Part shown: in pieces, positions 11,507 through 22,590 of the stretch | How positions within the stretch are numbered: the stretch's first letter is position 1 | Layout: every line of letters begins with the position of its first letter | Assembly (NCBI GenBank): GCA_022316685.1 | Contig: JAKJHU010000184.1 | Location: 186,001 to 250,000, forward strand | Direction: 5' to 3' | Length of the DNA: 64,000 nucleotides | DNA from: Progne subis subis | Taxonomy: Eukaryota > Chordata > Aves > Passeriformes > Hirundinidae | Position numbers and translations under genes: made by a program | Notes under the pieces: generated by a model | Told to the model about the DNA's origin: nothing | Database searches by the model: none | The model's input: the letters and a program-made list of their open reading frames with translations, nothing else

Positions 11507-12599
11507 TTGATATTTCAGATATTTAGAAGTATTATGTACTTTGTGTGTATCAGTATTTTTAAATAATGTTGTGTAATTACTCAGTGGTGATTGTTAGTAT
11601 TTCCTATGAGTTCTCACCTCCCCACACTGTCCTGTACCGACATCCCCAGGTTAGGTGAATGAGCTCTGGGCCTCTGCAGCACACAACACCCCAGCCCAGA
11701 GCAGGGTTTTCTCTCACCATACAATCTGCAGTTTCTGACATGGATGCTTCCCTTCACACACGGCTGGGCAGGCAATTTCTGTGCTGATCACCATAGAAAC
11801 CTGCAGATCCATCACTTGGTCCGACCGTTCCCATGCTGTAGCAGGGAGCTGGCATCAGAAAATGCAAATAAGGGGCGGGAGAGAAGCTTGGTGAAAGCGG
11901 TGCCTTTCTTCTTTATTTTAGCAAAGCTGATCTTTATTCTAAGCTGCTCCTATTCCTTGTTGAACCCAAACTCAGGCTTTCTCTTATTTAATATTTTTGT
12001 GGAGCTTCCCTGAGCAGCTGTGCTGTCCCTGCTGCTTGTCTGAGATGGGGCTTTTGTCACAGACCTCAATATAGGAGTGATTTGATCTTTCCTACATCTG
12101 ATCAGACCCCAGTGGGGTCTTTCTCAGTACCTTGAAGTGTCCTGAACCCACCAGCTCCTCTCCTGTGGCATGGAGCTGGGGAATTTTTATAGCTTGTCTC
12201 AACTGGCTGCATAGGATCTGAGGTACTTCTATTACTGATCAATAATTTTTTCAATGCCATACTATTGATAGCTAAAACATGAAGGATTCCCAGGGATATC
12301 AGAAAAGGGGTTGACTTTCTTAAAAAAATGAAAAAATGAGGAAAGGCTGATTTACACTCACACAGACTGGATAAATAGTCACAGTATTTGCCATACAGCT
12401 GGCCTGCACATGAACACTGAGAGTGTTTTAATTGCAGCTGACCCTGGATGCTCCATGCTTCCCACGGCTGTGTTCAGCCCGGGCTGTGAGCATGGCTCTT
12501 GGAGACAGGAGGGGGCTGACAGCAGGAACAGGCTGCTGCTGCAGGAAAACAGCAGGAAGGTGCAGGATGAGGAGAGGGAGGGTTGGTCTAGAGAACAGA
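11507..12599. other. Unique DNA between two CR1 fragments
   Basis: No gene seen. The stretch contains ordinary AT-rich sequence and no obvious tandem repeats. Confidence 0.55.
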
Positions 12600-12826
12600 A
12601 ATGCAGCAGATGAGGCAGCCCTCACTGAGGATCCCTGGAAGTGTCCAAGGCCAGGCTGGACCGGGCTTGGAGTGCCCTGGGATAGTGGAAGGTGTCCCTC
12701 TCACGGCAGGGGGTGGGATGGGATGGGATGGGATGGGATGGGATGGGATGGGATGGGATGGGATGGGATGGGATGGGATGGGCTTTAAGGTCCCTTCCAA
12801 CCCAAGCCATCCTAAGATTCTGTGAT
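12600..12826 (+). mobile_element. CR1 LINE 3' end, interrupted by a GGGAT expansion
   Basis: The left part (GATCCCTGGAAGTGTCCAAG, then GCCAGGCTGGACCGGGCTTG, then GGAAGGTGTCCCTC) and the right part (TTTAAGGTCCCTTCCAACCC, then CATCCTAAGATTCTGTGATT) are the conserved 3' region of avian CR1. The normal element has a short GGGATGAGATGG-type segment between them. Here that segment is replaced by about 13 pure GGGAT units. The element ends with one diverged copy of the terminal ATTCTRTGATT repeat. It is non-coding and 5'-truncated, in plus orientation. Confidence 0.85.
12714..12782 (+). repeat. (GGGAT)13 microsatellite inside CR1
   Basis: Uninterrupted pentamer run TGGGATGGGATGGGA and so on. G-tracts of three separated by two bases (AT) fit the canonical G-quadruplex pattern several times over. 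Perfect copies suggest recent or ongoing length change. Confidence 0.95.
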
Positions 12827-14189
12827 TAAGAAGTGTGCCCAACAGTTTTTAGTCACTCACAAAACCAACAACCGACCATGAATGCCATGGCTGTTGTTCT
12901 GGCTGATGGCGCCTTTGTGTCTGTCAGGTGCTGGGAGTTCAGAGTACACCTACTTATGGTAACTCTGAGACTTGCTTCTTGGACTATGTAGCAGATTAGC
13001 CTGGAAAAAGCTGGAATAGGAAAAAGATGTGACTCTTCAGTCTGCCTGTAAGTCCTAACAGCAGTAGGGTAAATACCCAAGAAAAATATACCCTCATAGC
13101 TTGTTTACTTCTGCCTGTAAGGCTCCTGGCTGAGATAGTTTCCAATTGGGCTTTACAGACCTCAATCAGTCTCATTGGGGATCTGAATAAAAATAGATCC
13201 TAAGTGATACTGTGGTAAAGCAAAGAGAAATCATAAAGAGGGAAATGAGACGCTTTCCAGTCTGCCATGGAAGCAGGACTTGGTGTTTGTTCCCTGTGCT
13301 GCCAACAGCCCCACGGGTTGGAGCCTCAAGCTGGATTGAAGGGTTCTGTCCAGGCTTGTGCCTGGAGCTGTGTGCGAGGCCAGACAGCTCAGCCTGAGGG
13401 GTGTGTTCCAGGGGCTGCTTTAGGTGGGATTTTACTACTGGTGGGAAGAACAAACACTTTCTAGCCACTCTGTGTAAGGCTGCTCTGCACAGCGGGATCT
13501 GGAGGAAGGTGGCTGTGACCAAAGGCCCCTGGGAGGTCAGTCCTGTTTGAGCTGGGTCTGGCCACAGGAAATTCCCAAACACGATCCCTCACCTGGCACA
13601 TGAAGAAGTGGCTCCGATGATGGGTGGCTTTCTGTAGTTCCAAGAAATGCAACATTCATTATGAAGAAAAATTCTTGGACACAGCTGACTGTGTTAAATT
13701 TGCATGCTAGAGGTGATGTGCAGGGGATTGCACTGCCTTTTTATCTTTGCAACAGATAAAACAGCTAAGAGAGTACAAGTGAAACACTTAGATCTGGGTT
13801 CTCTTCCGGGAAACTCCCCCTGCGTCAAGGGGACCAGATGTTGTCCCAAGATCTCTCGTTTGCTGCGTCAGCTTCCCCGTTGCAGGCTTTCAGCATGTTG
13901 TAACACTCGGGCACAGCTTTGTGGTTTCAGAGGCTGGTAGTCCTTTGCACAGGCTCAACTAAATAGTGGGTTTCAGGGGTCCAGACAGGGACTGTGTCAG
14001 CCTGGGCCTCACTCATTTACTTTGGGTCAAGGTAAAGTCCAGGACCAGAGAAACGTTACGAAAGAAGAAATCTGCGTGGTTTTCTTACCATGTGTTGCTC
14101 ATGCTCTGACTTACAACCGCGGCAGCTTTTCAGAGATCCTGCGAAGTGGTTGTGTGAGAAGAGAATTCTAAATTTAGTTGCAGAGTGCT

Positions 14190-14395
14190 TGGTTCAGCGT
14201 TGGCGGTGCTGAGAGAGCCGCCTGCCCCGGGGGTGTGGGACTTGGCTGGGGTGTGCAGGAAGGAAGGGCGGCTCCGCCGGAGGTTTCCTGTCCTGCCGCG
14301 GGTGCCGATGTTCGCTGCTGCTCCTGCACTCGGTTGCCTGCTGCCGAGGTCACCAACGGGGCCCAGCAATCGGGGCAGCAACGAGGGCTGCACAT
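14190..14395. promoter_or_regulatory. CpG-dense patch
   Basis: I count about 16 CpG dinucleotides in roughly 200 bases, in otherwise CpG-poor surroundings. It could be a small CpG island, a regulatory element, or a GC-biased conversion tract. No start codon context or splice donor supports a gene start. Confidence 0.3.
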
Positions 14396-16118
14396 CACAC
14401 TGGGCACATTCGCCATCAGTACAGAGCAAGGCTTTCCTTTTCCAGGAGAGCTGCTTTCCCAAAGGAGGAGGGATGGAAATGAGGCCACAGGGAATTTGTT
14501 TTGGCTTCTCTTCTGATTTATTGCAGAATGTGCAATGAATGAATAACCCGTCTTGCTGGGCTCTCCCAGGTTTCCCTCTCCCCTTGTAGGATTGCTGTGT
14601 CCTTTTGCTGCCTTTGTAGAGGCCAGGTCTCACAGGTCCTTTTCATATTTATACATCTGCTGTGAGTGGCCGTGCGGGACAAAGCACAGAGGCTGGTGGA
14701 GGAGTACCAGTGCAGCAGTGGTGATGTGGGGATGTGGATCTGTCCCAAAGTTAGCTGCTCTGCTGGACCTGGCACCTCTGCCCAAGTGTCCATGCAGGCG
14801 AGCACCTCTGGTGCCCTCCAGCTGAGCTGCTCTGTAACCACCCCAATCCTTCCCATCAGGGCACAGCTCCGCAGGGGCCCTGGGCTCAGCCATGGGGCTC
14901 ACAGGGGCCAAGGGCAGTGACCTCCTCACTGGACAGCTGTTTGCAGACTGCCCCAGTGCAGGGCTGTCCCAGTGTGGAAACCCAGCTGCAGAGCTTAGTG
15001 GTGATGGGTTATTGCTACAGGAAGTAAGAGCTACACCCTTTTGGGCTGAGGTACCTGTGTACCTCTGTGGCTGCACTGAGTGAGAACTCAGGTCTGTGGA
15101 GCTGCTGGGTTTAAAAACAGAACGATGCCACAGGAGTGGTGAGATGGTTGTTCTGCTGCAGTTGCACAAGGACATTCTGCCAGAGCAGCTGATCCAGGAG
15201 CGGCGTCTCTCCGGCAGTCGGCGTTTGTGACTGACACCTCTGCGATGAATGATTGTCATCTGGTATAAATGCTGACTTGTGCTCAGTCCCCACATCAAAC
15301 CACTGAGCTCACATGAGAACCACATGCCAGAGCACGTCACGGGTGCTCTGTGTGACCTTTCCAGCTGCCCCTGAGCTCTGTCTGTGGACACGCAGCTGCC
15401 CCTCTCCCGAGGCGCCCCTGCACCCGGCTCTTCCTCACCGCTCCAAGTGTCTCGCCCCGGAACGCTGCCCGGCAGCCTTCAAAGTGCATCTTCCTAACTC
15501 AGCCTGACTGAAACTGAAAAGAGCTACTAGCAGGGCTGTTCCCACATGGGAGCAGATTAAATCTGACAGCTGGGGCGGGGAGGGGAGCTGTTGAGTGGAA
15601 GTGATGGGAAGAGGTGCGATGGCCAGGAATTCTCACCCGGTGAGCCCAGCAGGAGCTTTCTGACTCGAAAGAAATGCTCGCAGTGGCTGTAGGGGGTTTC
15701 AAATAAAGGAAATTGTGAGACAGATCCAAACTTTCCCTTCACCATTGTTGTCTTCCCGGTGTAAACGGCCCCCTTGGCTGCACTGGGGAGGCTGGCAGGG
15801 ACTGGGGTTTGGACACCTGCAAGCAGGCGAGTCTTGAGGGTTTGGGGCATCTTGGAGGGCTTTGGCATTCTTTCTCTGCCAGCCTTCAGATGGGCTGTCC
15901 CTGCAGTTGCCATGAGCTCGTTACAGTTTCAGTTGATCAGTATGGACCTCAAGGTGAATTTCTAGATGTTCTCATGGTATTTGTGCTCCTGGCCTACTGA
16001 TGATATGCAAGAAAATACTCAATAGTCAGTTTCTATTTTGCAGCTCTGAAATCAACACCACAGGATTCAACCTCTCCTTGTATTTTCCTTTAGATAAGTT
16101 TTTTTATGACCCTACTGC

Positions 16119-16141
16119 TTTTTTTTTTTTTTTTTTTTTTT
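16119..16141. repeat. T23 homopolymer
   Basis: Uninterrupted run of 23 T. No retroposed gene body was recognised next to it on either strand. Confidence 0.9.
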
Positions 16142-19100
16142 CCTACCATTAGAGATCTTTTAGTTAAAATAAATTATTAAAAACATAACTGTCAGAATCA
16201 ATTCCTGGAAACATGCTTTGATTGAGGGAATCTGAAGAAAAGTCTTTAATCCGAAAGTCTGTCTGAATGTTCCCCCTCAACTCCAGCTTTTCCTGCCTGA
16301 CCATCACAGACAGGACAAGGTCACAAGACACCCAGCCCATTACTTCCCCCTCCCCCCAATACTGTTTTTTTTTAAATTTTCTATTTGCAGCTGGCCAGTG
16401 GAAGATGAAGATAGGCCAGCACTTCTGCTGATGGGTTGTATGGAAAAGGCTTTTGCAGGGTAGAATTAAGGAATCTAAACGGCTCTACAGAGATCCTGCA
16501 CCATTGCCTCTTCCCTGGCAGTAACATCTGGAAAATAAATAAATGGAACTACCTCTGCTCCATCAGGTTGTGTCTGTTCCCTGTCTGGGGGCTGACCCCA
16601 AGGAGTCTGGAGCCCCTGCCATCCTCAGGGCACGGGGTGGCTCCTGGTGATCCTGGGTGGTGGCCCTGGGTTTGCTGGCTTGCCTCCAAGCCTGCTTGGC
16701 TAGCACTGCCGATCAAAGCAGCATGTGGTGCGACGGGTGTGGACTCGGGCATTTTCAGATCTCATTTAATTTCTGAGGCTTAACAGGATTTGTCAGGCCA
16801 AGCCATTTTCACCAAGCTGAGTGACAGTCACAGATGATATAGAGAAGGGCTCATTAGAGCAGCAAATTCAGAATTATTCATAAAGCAGCAAAAACGGGTC
16901 CCTTAGAATTCCCTTGGCACTTTGACCCCAAACAGTTCTTCTAATTGAATGTCAGAAGGGAGCATTTTTGCTCGTCTTGCCAAGCAGAAAATGATCAAAT
17001 GCCCACCAGCCAAGGCTGGGCAATTATTTTCTAGACCCCACTAATGCAAGAGCTCTCGCTCAGTGCAAGGGCAGAGTGCTGGATTGCTCCAACAGCCTTC
17101 ACTCCTTGTGTTGGATGGGGGTGTCAGGTTTGTGTTTTCCTCAGCCTGACTGAAGACTTCTGAAGGCTGTTACACACAATGAGACACACTGATGATGATG
17201 CTCCTGGCTCTCAGAAGTGTCTGTGGGCATGCAAACCATGGCAAACTTCATTTCATGGTCTGAAAGTGGACAGCACTCCCCTGGTGTCCAATAGGCTGTT
17301 GGGCTGGGATTCATCATCTTCTGCAGTTGCAGGTGGGGGATTACATCTGTGTCAGGATCCTTCTCACTCCTGGTTTTAACAGCTGAAATCTTCAAGGTTA
17401 GTGTTTTACACACTGATTTCTATATACTGTGCTAAGTCCCTGAAATAGATAGAAGATACACCTTACATTGCTCAAATCTCTTTTCATGCCTCATGCTCAC
17501 TGTTACAGACCTAGAGCTCTCCCCAGAGAATGAAAAATCTGTTTATTAAAGGCCAAGCACCTTCTTCACTCTCTGTTGTCAGGGACTGCCCCTGCTCCTG
17601 GGAACTCTCTGCACCACCTTGGTCACTAAATTTTCTGCAGTAACAGAAAAATGATTTGCCTCTTGATACAGGTGGGAGTTTAATGTCTTCCATCATTTCT
17701 GGTTTTCACTGGGCATGAATGGGAGAAAGAATTTTTGTATTTAAGCCCACATGGCATTTAGAGCCCCTCTGCTTTTGTCACTCAGGCATTCCGGTTATAA
17801 GGACAGGAGCAGGATGCCCATTGTAAACAAAGATTAATGGATGCTGATGAACTTCTTCACAAGGCAGACTAGGAGGCAGCTGGACCACAAAGTCCTGTTT
17901 GAAATTGGTCCGGTTGTCATGATGCTTGACTTGGTTTACACATTAAACCTAGAAATCATAATAAACTTCCAATTGCATTTCTATTTTCTAGCAGCTGAGT
18001 GATGTTTGAATTAATATTGAATTTAATATTTTATGTGTGTGCACCTTTCCGTCACGGGCAGGATGACTCAAAAGATAAAATTCAGTGATAAAATTCAGTG
18101 CTCTTCAGTTACTAACATTCGGTCCCAATTTCCAGCAATACAAGCTCCATACTAATCACAAAAGAAAGGATTCTGTTAGTTTATTTCCAGTTTTAAGTCA
18201 GACTGCTTGGCTTGTAGCAGCTCTTCTAATTTTTTCATAATTTTCCACAAATGCAAACTAACATTAGAATAGGAAGAATGTCACCGCAAATCTCTTAAAA
18301 TCAGGTCTGTGCTTCATTTTGGTCGAAGAACTCTCCCCTGAGATCTATCTGTCAGACCCTTTCATAAGCTGGAGATGTGCCTATGAAAGGTGTATTTATG
18401 TGTAAGACTGTCAGGTCTTTGATGGCAATTTGACTGAAGTTTGTTGATTCAGAGAGCTAATAAATAGTTCACAATTATTTTACAAGATCTGCATGACATG
18501 TCATTAACCAAACCAAGCAGAAAGGCGGGAACTGGAGCTCTGCTTCTGTTGTTTGAAAGGCTAAAACCAAGGAACACAAAAAATAATAGCAATTTTTGTT
18601 GAAGCACAGTTCCTTTTTCTTAAATACTTATTTCTATGATGCTTATTTTCTTAAAAAATCTTCATCTCCACCAATATAAATATTTGTTGGGCATTGGGTG
18701 ATCTGGATCATTTCCCCGTGCATTTGGAAATAGAAAAATGCTTGAAACCTCTTGTGATGATTTGAACATAGTCTTGATGCCTTTTTCTTTCAAGCAGCTC
18801 TTTTGTCGTGTTACACTGCTGCTCAAACCCCAGAAGTTCACAAATAACATGGTCTGTCTGGAACTCCGCTGTTCTCCATCTGGAGAAAGCTGCTAATTAA
18901 GCTGACGGTGCTTGTCCCAGCCATAAAGGCACACCTGGCAGAGAGACGCTGTCAGTGGCCAGTCATTCGGGTGACATAAATTGGTTCCATGTCACTCCCC
19001 ACCCTGGGAGGTGGCACCTGAAGTGCCCTGGTGCTCAGACAGACAGGAAGAATATGTTCATTTCTAATTTTTATTTCTTCCTATGTCAGAAACCCAGGTG

Positions 19101-22100
19101 AAATGGCTTTACAATTCAATGCCATTTTCCTCTTTGTTCCAGTGTTGCAGGATTTGGGTTTTATTTTTGTCTAAGAGACTTTGGGAAGCCAGTGATTGCA
19201 CAGTAATTAGAGAACCCATTTGGCTGCATTTAGACAGGTTGAAGGAAGTAATTAGCTCTCGAGCCAGAATAAAGATGTACATCTCCAACTGTACTTCATC
19301 AAAAACGTGACTTGGTCACTATTCAGTTTTGGGGTTTAATCTGAGGTTGTCTGCATATTGCAATTTGAGTATCCTGCAGGATGTGTGTGTACCATCCTGT
19401 CCTCCCACCACACTCCCTTCAACATTTTTAAATTTCAGTTTTTCCTTTTGACAGTCACAGCACAAATGTTCCCTTAGAACTGCGGGTGCCCCGATCAGCT
19501 TGTGCAGCATCCTTGGGGACATCCAGGTGTGGTGCTTTAACACTGGCTGTTGGGTTTCCAAATTCTCCTTGACAAGGCCAGTGGGAGCAGAACTGGGGAA
19601 AGCTGAGTCCCTCAGAATATCCTTTCTGTCTTTTATTTCCAATCATGGTTAACTGGGAATCTCACACATTCGAGAGCACTCAGAAACAGACCAGAAGAAA
19701 ATATAAAAACCCAACAAACTCTTCTCTTATTAGTGATTCTTTCTGCAACATCTCTAACTCCAGGACTCCTGCCTGGCTCAGCCCCTCACTAATGCTCTGC
19801 AGTGCATGCCCAGCATCACTTTTCCATACCCCAGCGGGGATGTTTCCAGTGGACTTAAGACACAAACAGGAAAACCTTCCTTCCTGGCCACGGTAAATAA
19901 CATTACCTCATCTCTGATACTATTCTTCTCCAGGGTGGTTTATTATAATGGGACATCACACACATTGCCAAGAGGTTAAGGAGCTCAGTCCAAGGTCCGT
20001 GAGCCCTGGAGAACAGGAGATCCACCCCATCCCTGCACTGCCAGGTAAAAACCCGGCCAGGGAACCTGAAGGCTGTAAGTGTGAGGAGCTGGGCCTGGCA
20101 GAGAGGGTTCATCCTTTCTAAGGGAATGACAGCAGGGGATTCATGTTCTCTGTGCTCCCCAGCAAGGTGCCCTCCAGTGCCCGTGAGGGACCAGAGTGTG
20201 CTGCTGCAGATCAGCTGCTTCCTCTTCCCTGGAAAGCACGCTCAGACAGCGGGAAGCCCAGGAGGAACCCGCCGGGACGGGGAGCAGGGATCAGCCAGCA
20301 CAGACTGCCCTGCCCGTGTGAGCTTCACCCATGGACTGCTCACTGCTCACGGCCAAATCGTGGTCTTGGAGCAGAGACCTCGGCAGTCCCACAGCTGAGT
20401 GCAGCAAGAAGGATTGCAGTCTAAGAAAGAAGTGTTTAATTGTTTCTAAAATGTTTGAAAGGCTATAAAAGTCTCTAGACAATATTGCTGTTTCAAAATG
20501 CACTGTGGATGCCAAGAAAGCCCAGTGAGGCTGGTTTATTGTGCTCAAAGCTTTTCTGAAAAATCCTTCACTTTAAACAAAATAAACCACAAGCACTTCT
20601 GAATAAAACAGGGGTATATAAAGCAGAAGGATGTACAAGCTTACTAATATCCATGCTTACTGTATAACAAAGTATATGCTCCTTTATGCAAATTCCTACC
20701 TCAGTGCAAGAGGGATCTGATGGAGAACACATAAAAGAATAATCCATAGAGTTATTTTTATTAGAAATAACAGTTTAGGAAAATTATCATCCCTTTTATG
20801 AAATTGAAAATACTTGTAGCACTTCTCAAATTGAAATGATTTTTTTGTTAAAGAGCATTTTAATAGAAATTTTGTCTGTTTGGAATTTTAAAAATTAAGC
20901 TGTAATGTTTCTAGTAACACATTTTCCACGTTTGAAATCAAACATATTTTTTTATTAGAAAATTTCATTGCTGGTGGTGAAACAGCAATAAATTTATCTA
21001 AAATACCTCACACTTCCTGTGAAACCTCAAAACTGTAGTCTCATTTTAAAAATCCATGGGTTCTTAAAAACACCCCCAAAAAGAAAATTTCTGTTGCTGA
21101 TTTTCATTAAGCTAAAACGTCTCTTCCTGTCACAAGAACTTCAAAGCATAACTAGTACAAAATTGTGGTGATTTTTTTTTTATTATTATTTTTTTTTTGT
21201 AGTAGTAGTATCATTTAATTTAAATGGTGTTGACTTAAAATCCTGCTGAGAAAGATTCTGATTTATTCTGGCTCTTTAACTCTGTAACAGAAACAGTCCT
21301 GGGATTGATGAGGATGAAGTGAATGTGAGAGAGGGAGTTACATATATTGTGGTTGTTTCTGGAAGGTTCATTCATTTACATGTAAAGGAAGATTCTATCA
21401 GGTTTATTGTAAATACTGTTGTAAATAATTTTAATGTTATTGGAAATTATCCTTGGTGACCAGCCCTTGGTTTATGCCTGTGCTTTCTTCTTCAGACACA
21501 AAGGAAATTAGTATCAACACAAAGTCTTAAATTTCTTTTATGAAGACAGGTGTTGTCGATTTATGTGTAATTCCCTATGAAATACTGGCTCGTGGTTCAA
21601 ATTGAGTCTAACATTATTTGAGATGAAGAATAGTTTAGAAATTTGTTGAAACTGAAGAGTCTAATAGGCACAGACAAAGCAATATACAAAGCAGGGAAAA
21701 TGCATTGGGAAGCAACTGGAAATCAAATTATTTCAAGAAAACAAACAAATACTGCTGGGAACATTTTGTGTTGCCAGAGATGATAGGAGAACTGCACAGA
21801 GCTTTAAAATGGGATAACAGGAATGTCCTGTGGCCTGTAGGGATGTGTCAGGAAGGAGCGAACTGTGGACAGACAGCACCTCAGCTGCAGTCACTGCTGG
21901 GCCTTGCAGAAACACCTGAAGAGCACCAAATGCTGCTCACCCCTACAGCTATGGCAGAAAAAAAGAGGGCATAATGGGAAGAATGGGGAGTAGGCTAAAA
22001 TCGTGTGTAAGTCAAGGGCAGAATAAAGAAAGGCCTGTGGGTTACACACAGCGTTATCAGGTGTTGTACTGAACTTGGATGAGCTGCTCTGAACATCTCC

Positions 22101-22374
22101 AAATGGACTGAAGACAACATTTGGATTGGGGCAGAGTATTTGGAAAGTTAAATATATTTGAAATAAAGGACAAAATTCCTAATAATTATGTCAGCGTATA
22201 AAAGCCTATTCCAGACAGATTCATTCTACTACGAGTGCTCGGCGACAGCCCCAGATTTGAGCTGTGTGCATACCCTGCACCTGTGGGTCTGCACGTTTGA
22301 CCTCCCACTAACTGTCAAGCAATTGCTGCAGCCGATCCTTCCCCTTCCACTCTTGGGTCATAGTTCTGTGGGGC

Positions 22375-22590
22375 TGGTCACGGCGGCAGAGCTGGGTGTG
22401 TGGGAGGTGGGATCAGCGGGTGCAGCACCCCCCGCCCTGGCCGGCCCTGTGTGCCCGCTGAGCAGCTCCGGAGCCAGGCTGAGCTCGGGAAGGCAGCGGC
22501 ACAAGAGCTGCGCTGCACTGCACGGGAAGGGGAGAGGAGCCGCCAGCCAGCCCGGGCCTGGCAGCTCCTTGGGAAGTGCCTCGGCAGGAT
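22375..22590. promoter_or_regulatory. GC-rich patch
   Basis: A GC-rich stretch with several CpGs (CACGGCGGCAG, CCGCCCTGGCCGG, GGAGCCGCCAGCC) lies between AT-rich flanks. No gene start could be tied to it, and a regulatory role is only a possibility. Confidence 0.2.

Noticed and set aside
14630..15391. 253-codon minus-strand ORF
   Set aside because: GC-rich DNA with few stop triplets. No conserved motif, no splice context and no plausible promoter.
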